A stretch of DNA of 64,000 bases from CAIVAT01 sp964525995. GTDB lineage: Bacteria > Bacteroidota > Bacteroidia > Bacteroidales > FEN-979. Where the stretch lies: NCBI GenBank assembly GCA_964525995.1, contig CAZGIM010000007.1, positions 62,001 through 126,000 of the forward strand, given 5' to 3'. Each line of letters opens with the position of its first letter. Positions within the stretch are counted from its first letter, which is position 1. A program made the position numbers and the translations under genes. This document shows, piece after piece, positions 62,933 through 64,000 of this stretch. The notes under the pieces are model-generated. The model saw only the letters and a list, made by a program, of their open reading frames with translations. It did not search any database and was not told the origin of the DNA.

Positions 62933-62947
62933 ACAAAAAGCCTGCCA
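62933..62947 (-). promoter_or_regulatory. Sigma-54-like promoter of grpE-dnaJ
   Basis: The minus strand reads TGGCAGGCTTTTTGT, with TGGCA and TTG spaced as in the sigma-54 consensus, ending 37 bases before the ATG. No TAnnTTTG element is seen in this gap. Confidence 0.5.
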
Positions 62948-62960
62948 TCACAAGATGAAG

Positions 62961-62971
62961 GACAATTTGTC
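62961..62971. promoter_or_regulatory. GACAATTTGTC palindrome upstream of grpE
   Basis: An 11-base perfect palindrome, 14 bases upstream of the -24 element and overlapping the murA stop. The plus-strand flank AATTTGTCAGCCT is shared with the htpG region. Confidence 0.4.
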
Positions 62972-64000
62972 AGCCTTCAATTCTTTTGATATTTGCCCCA
63001 AGGGATTTCAATCTGGTATCGATTTCCTGATACCCCCGGTCGATTTGTTCGATATTATCGATAATACTGGTTCCGGAAGCCGAAAGGGCAGCGATAAGCA
63101 ATGCGACGCCGGCTCTGATGTCGGGAGATGACATTCTGATGCCCCGGAGTGGGTGGGTATGGTCAAGTCCGATGACCGTTGCACGGTGCGGATCGCAAAG
63201 AATGATTTTTGCCCCCATATCGATCAGTTTATCGACAAAAAACAGGCGGCTTTCAAACATCTTCTGGTGGATCAGGACGCTTCCCCTGGCCTGAGTGGCA
63301 ACGACCAAAACAATGCTGATCAGGTCGGGAGTGAATCCAGGCCAGGGCGCATCGGCAATGGTCATAATGGATCCGTCCATAAATGATTCGACTTCATAAT
63401 GGTCGTGGGCTGGGACAATAATGTCATCCCGGTCATTGATGACATTGATTCCAAGGCGGCGAAAAACGTCCGGTATGAGACCCAGACTTTGGTAATTGAC
63501 ATTTTTAATGGTAATCTGAGAACCGGTCATGGCAGCGAGACCAATAAAACTGCCTACTTCGATCATGTCGGCAAGCAGGATATGCGTAGTCCCATGCAGA
63601 TGTTCCACACCCTCGATGGTGATCAGGTTGGAGCCGATACCTTGAATCCGGGCTCCCATTGAAACCAGCATCCTGCAAAGCTGGGAAACGTAAGGTTCAC
63701 AGGCAGCGTTGAAGATGGTCGTTTGACCTTTCGCCAGGACGGCGGCCAGGATAATGTTGGCTGTACCGGTTACGGAGGCCTCATCGAGGAGCATATATGC
63801 ACCCGAAAGCCGTTGGGCTTCGACGGCATACAATTGGTCGAGGGGGCGATATTCGAATCGGGCGCCCAGCTTCTGCAATCCTAAAAAATGGGTATCAAGC
63901 CGACGGCGACCGATCTTATCACCTCCCGGAATATAAACAAAGCCTTTCCCAAATCGGGCAAGGAGCGGACCAAGGATCATAATCGATCCCCTCAAACTTG
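62970..64000 (-). CDS. murA: UDP-GlcNAc 1-carboxyvinyltransferase, 5'-truncated by window edge
   Basis: About 343 residues are visible; the reading frame runs off the right edge, so roughly the first 90 of ~435 are missing (the TTG at 63995 is internal). Family motifs: RGSIMILGPLLARFGKG, RRRLDTHFLGL, LLDEASVTGTANIILAAVLAKG, and the C-terminus SPDIRAGVALLIAALSASGTSIID. It transfers enolpyruvate from PEP to UDP-GlcNAc, the first committed step of peptidoglycan synthesis. Notable: the loop reads PGGDKIG, so the Cys that normally reacts with fosfomycin (Cys115 in E. coli) is Asp (codon at 63918-63920). Confidence 0.96.
   Translation of the reverse strand, partial: SLRGSIMILGPLLARFGKGFVYIPGGDKIGRRRLDTHFLGLQKLGARFEYRPLDQLYAVEAQRLSGAYMLLDEASVTGTANIILAAVLAKGQTTIFNAACEPYVSQLCRMLVSMGARIQGIGSNLITIEGVEHLHGTTHILLADMIEVGSFIGLAAMTGSQITIKNVNYQSLGLIPDVFRRLGINVINDRDDIIVPAHDHYEVESFMDGSIMTIADAPWPGFTPDLISIVLVVATQARGSVLIHQKMFESRLFFVDKLIDMGAKIILCDPHRATVIGLDHTHPLRGIRMSSPDIRAGVALLIAALSASGTSIIDNIEQIDRGYQEIDTRLKSLGANIKRIEG

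Overview
This 64 kb window is chromosomal DNA of a Bacteroidota bacterium, most likely from the Bacteroidales/Marinilabiliales side. Evidence is direct: two large secreted proteins end in type IX secretion (T9SS) sorting domains, a PorE-like OmpA protein is present, many genes are preceded by the phylum-specific -7 promoter element TAnnTTTG, and there is a complete 'GG-Bacteroidales' radical-SAM peptide cluster. No tRNA, rRNA, insertion sequence, prophage or CRISPR array was recognised.

Region 1 (1-9520) is the accessory and most interesting part: a ribosomally synthesised, modified peptide (RiPP) locus. In transcription order on the minus strand it encodes a 71-residue precursor with a Gly-Gly leader and two Cys-x-Cys motifs, a radical-SAM/SPASM maturase, a cluster-less 'pseudo-rSAM' SPASM partner, an FtsX/MacB-type permease, a C39-peptidase ABC exporter and a MacB/LolD-type ATPase. 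A histidine kinase, cut by the window start, converges on it. Upstream of the precursor lie a -24/-12 (sigma-54-like) promoter and an array of six GTAAA/TTTAC half-sites about 10 bp apart. I propose that the kinase and an unseen sigma-54-type response regulator control this operon.

Region 2 (9.5-17.7 kb, minus strand) holds a BatA-like membrane protein, gdhA, a MORN-type lipoprotein, a MarC protein, the rpsP-rimM-trmN6 operon, an apparently exported rubrerythrin and a small membrane protein. Region 3 (17.9-27.4 kb, plus strand) is housekeeping: dnaE, trxA, a DUF58 protein, valS and typA. Region 4 (27.4-32.3 kb, minus) is a five-gene heterodisulfide-reductase-like electron-transfer operon (HdrC, HdrB, HdrA, HdrC and HdrE/D-like).

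Region 5 (32.4-40.0 kb, minus) packs a 1220-residue Asp-box/PKD T9SS protein and an M14 carboxypeptidase with a T9SS tail next to rsmE and a DUF4159 gene. Region 6 (40.0-44.6 kb) has a DUF4492 protein, a LemA-TPM-TPM operon, htpG and a 39-codon membrane peptide gene. Region 7 (44.7-55.4 kb) has ilvE, pyrF, prfA, purM, a PorE-like OmpA protein with an unusual retropepsin-like tail, and secDF. Region 8 (55.4-64.0 kb) has a HEAT-like protein, a polyamine pair (arginine decarboxylase and a deoxyhypusine-synthase homologue), a grpE-dnaJ-ABC transporter operon, and murA, cut by the window end, with Asp in place of the fosfomycin-reactive Cys.

Three promoters (RiPP precursor, htpG, grpE) share TGGCA-N6-TTG spacing, suggesting a common alternative sigma factor with different upstream activator sites. 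All functions are read from motifs and remembered family features; no database search was run.
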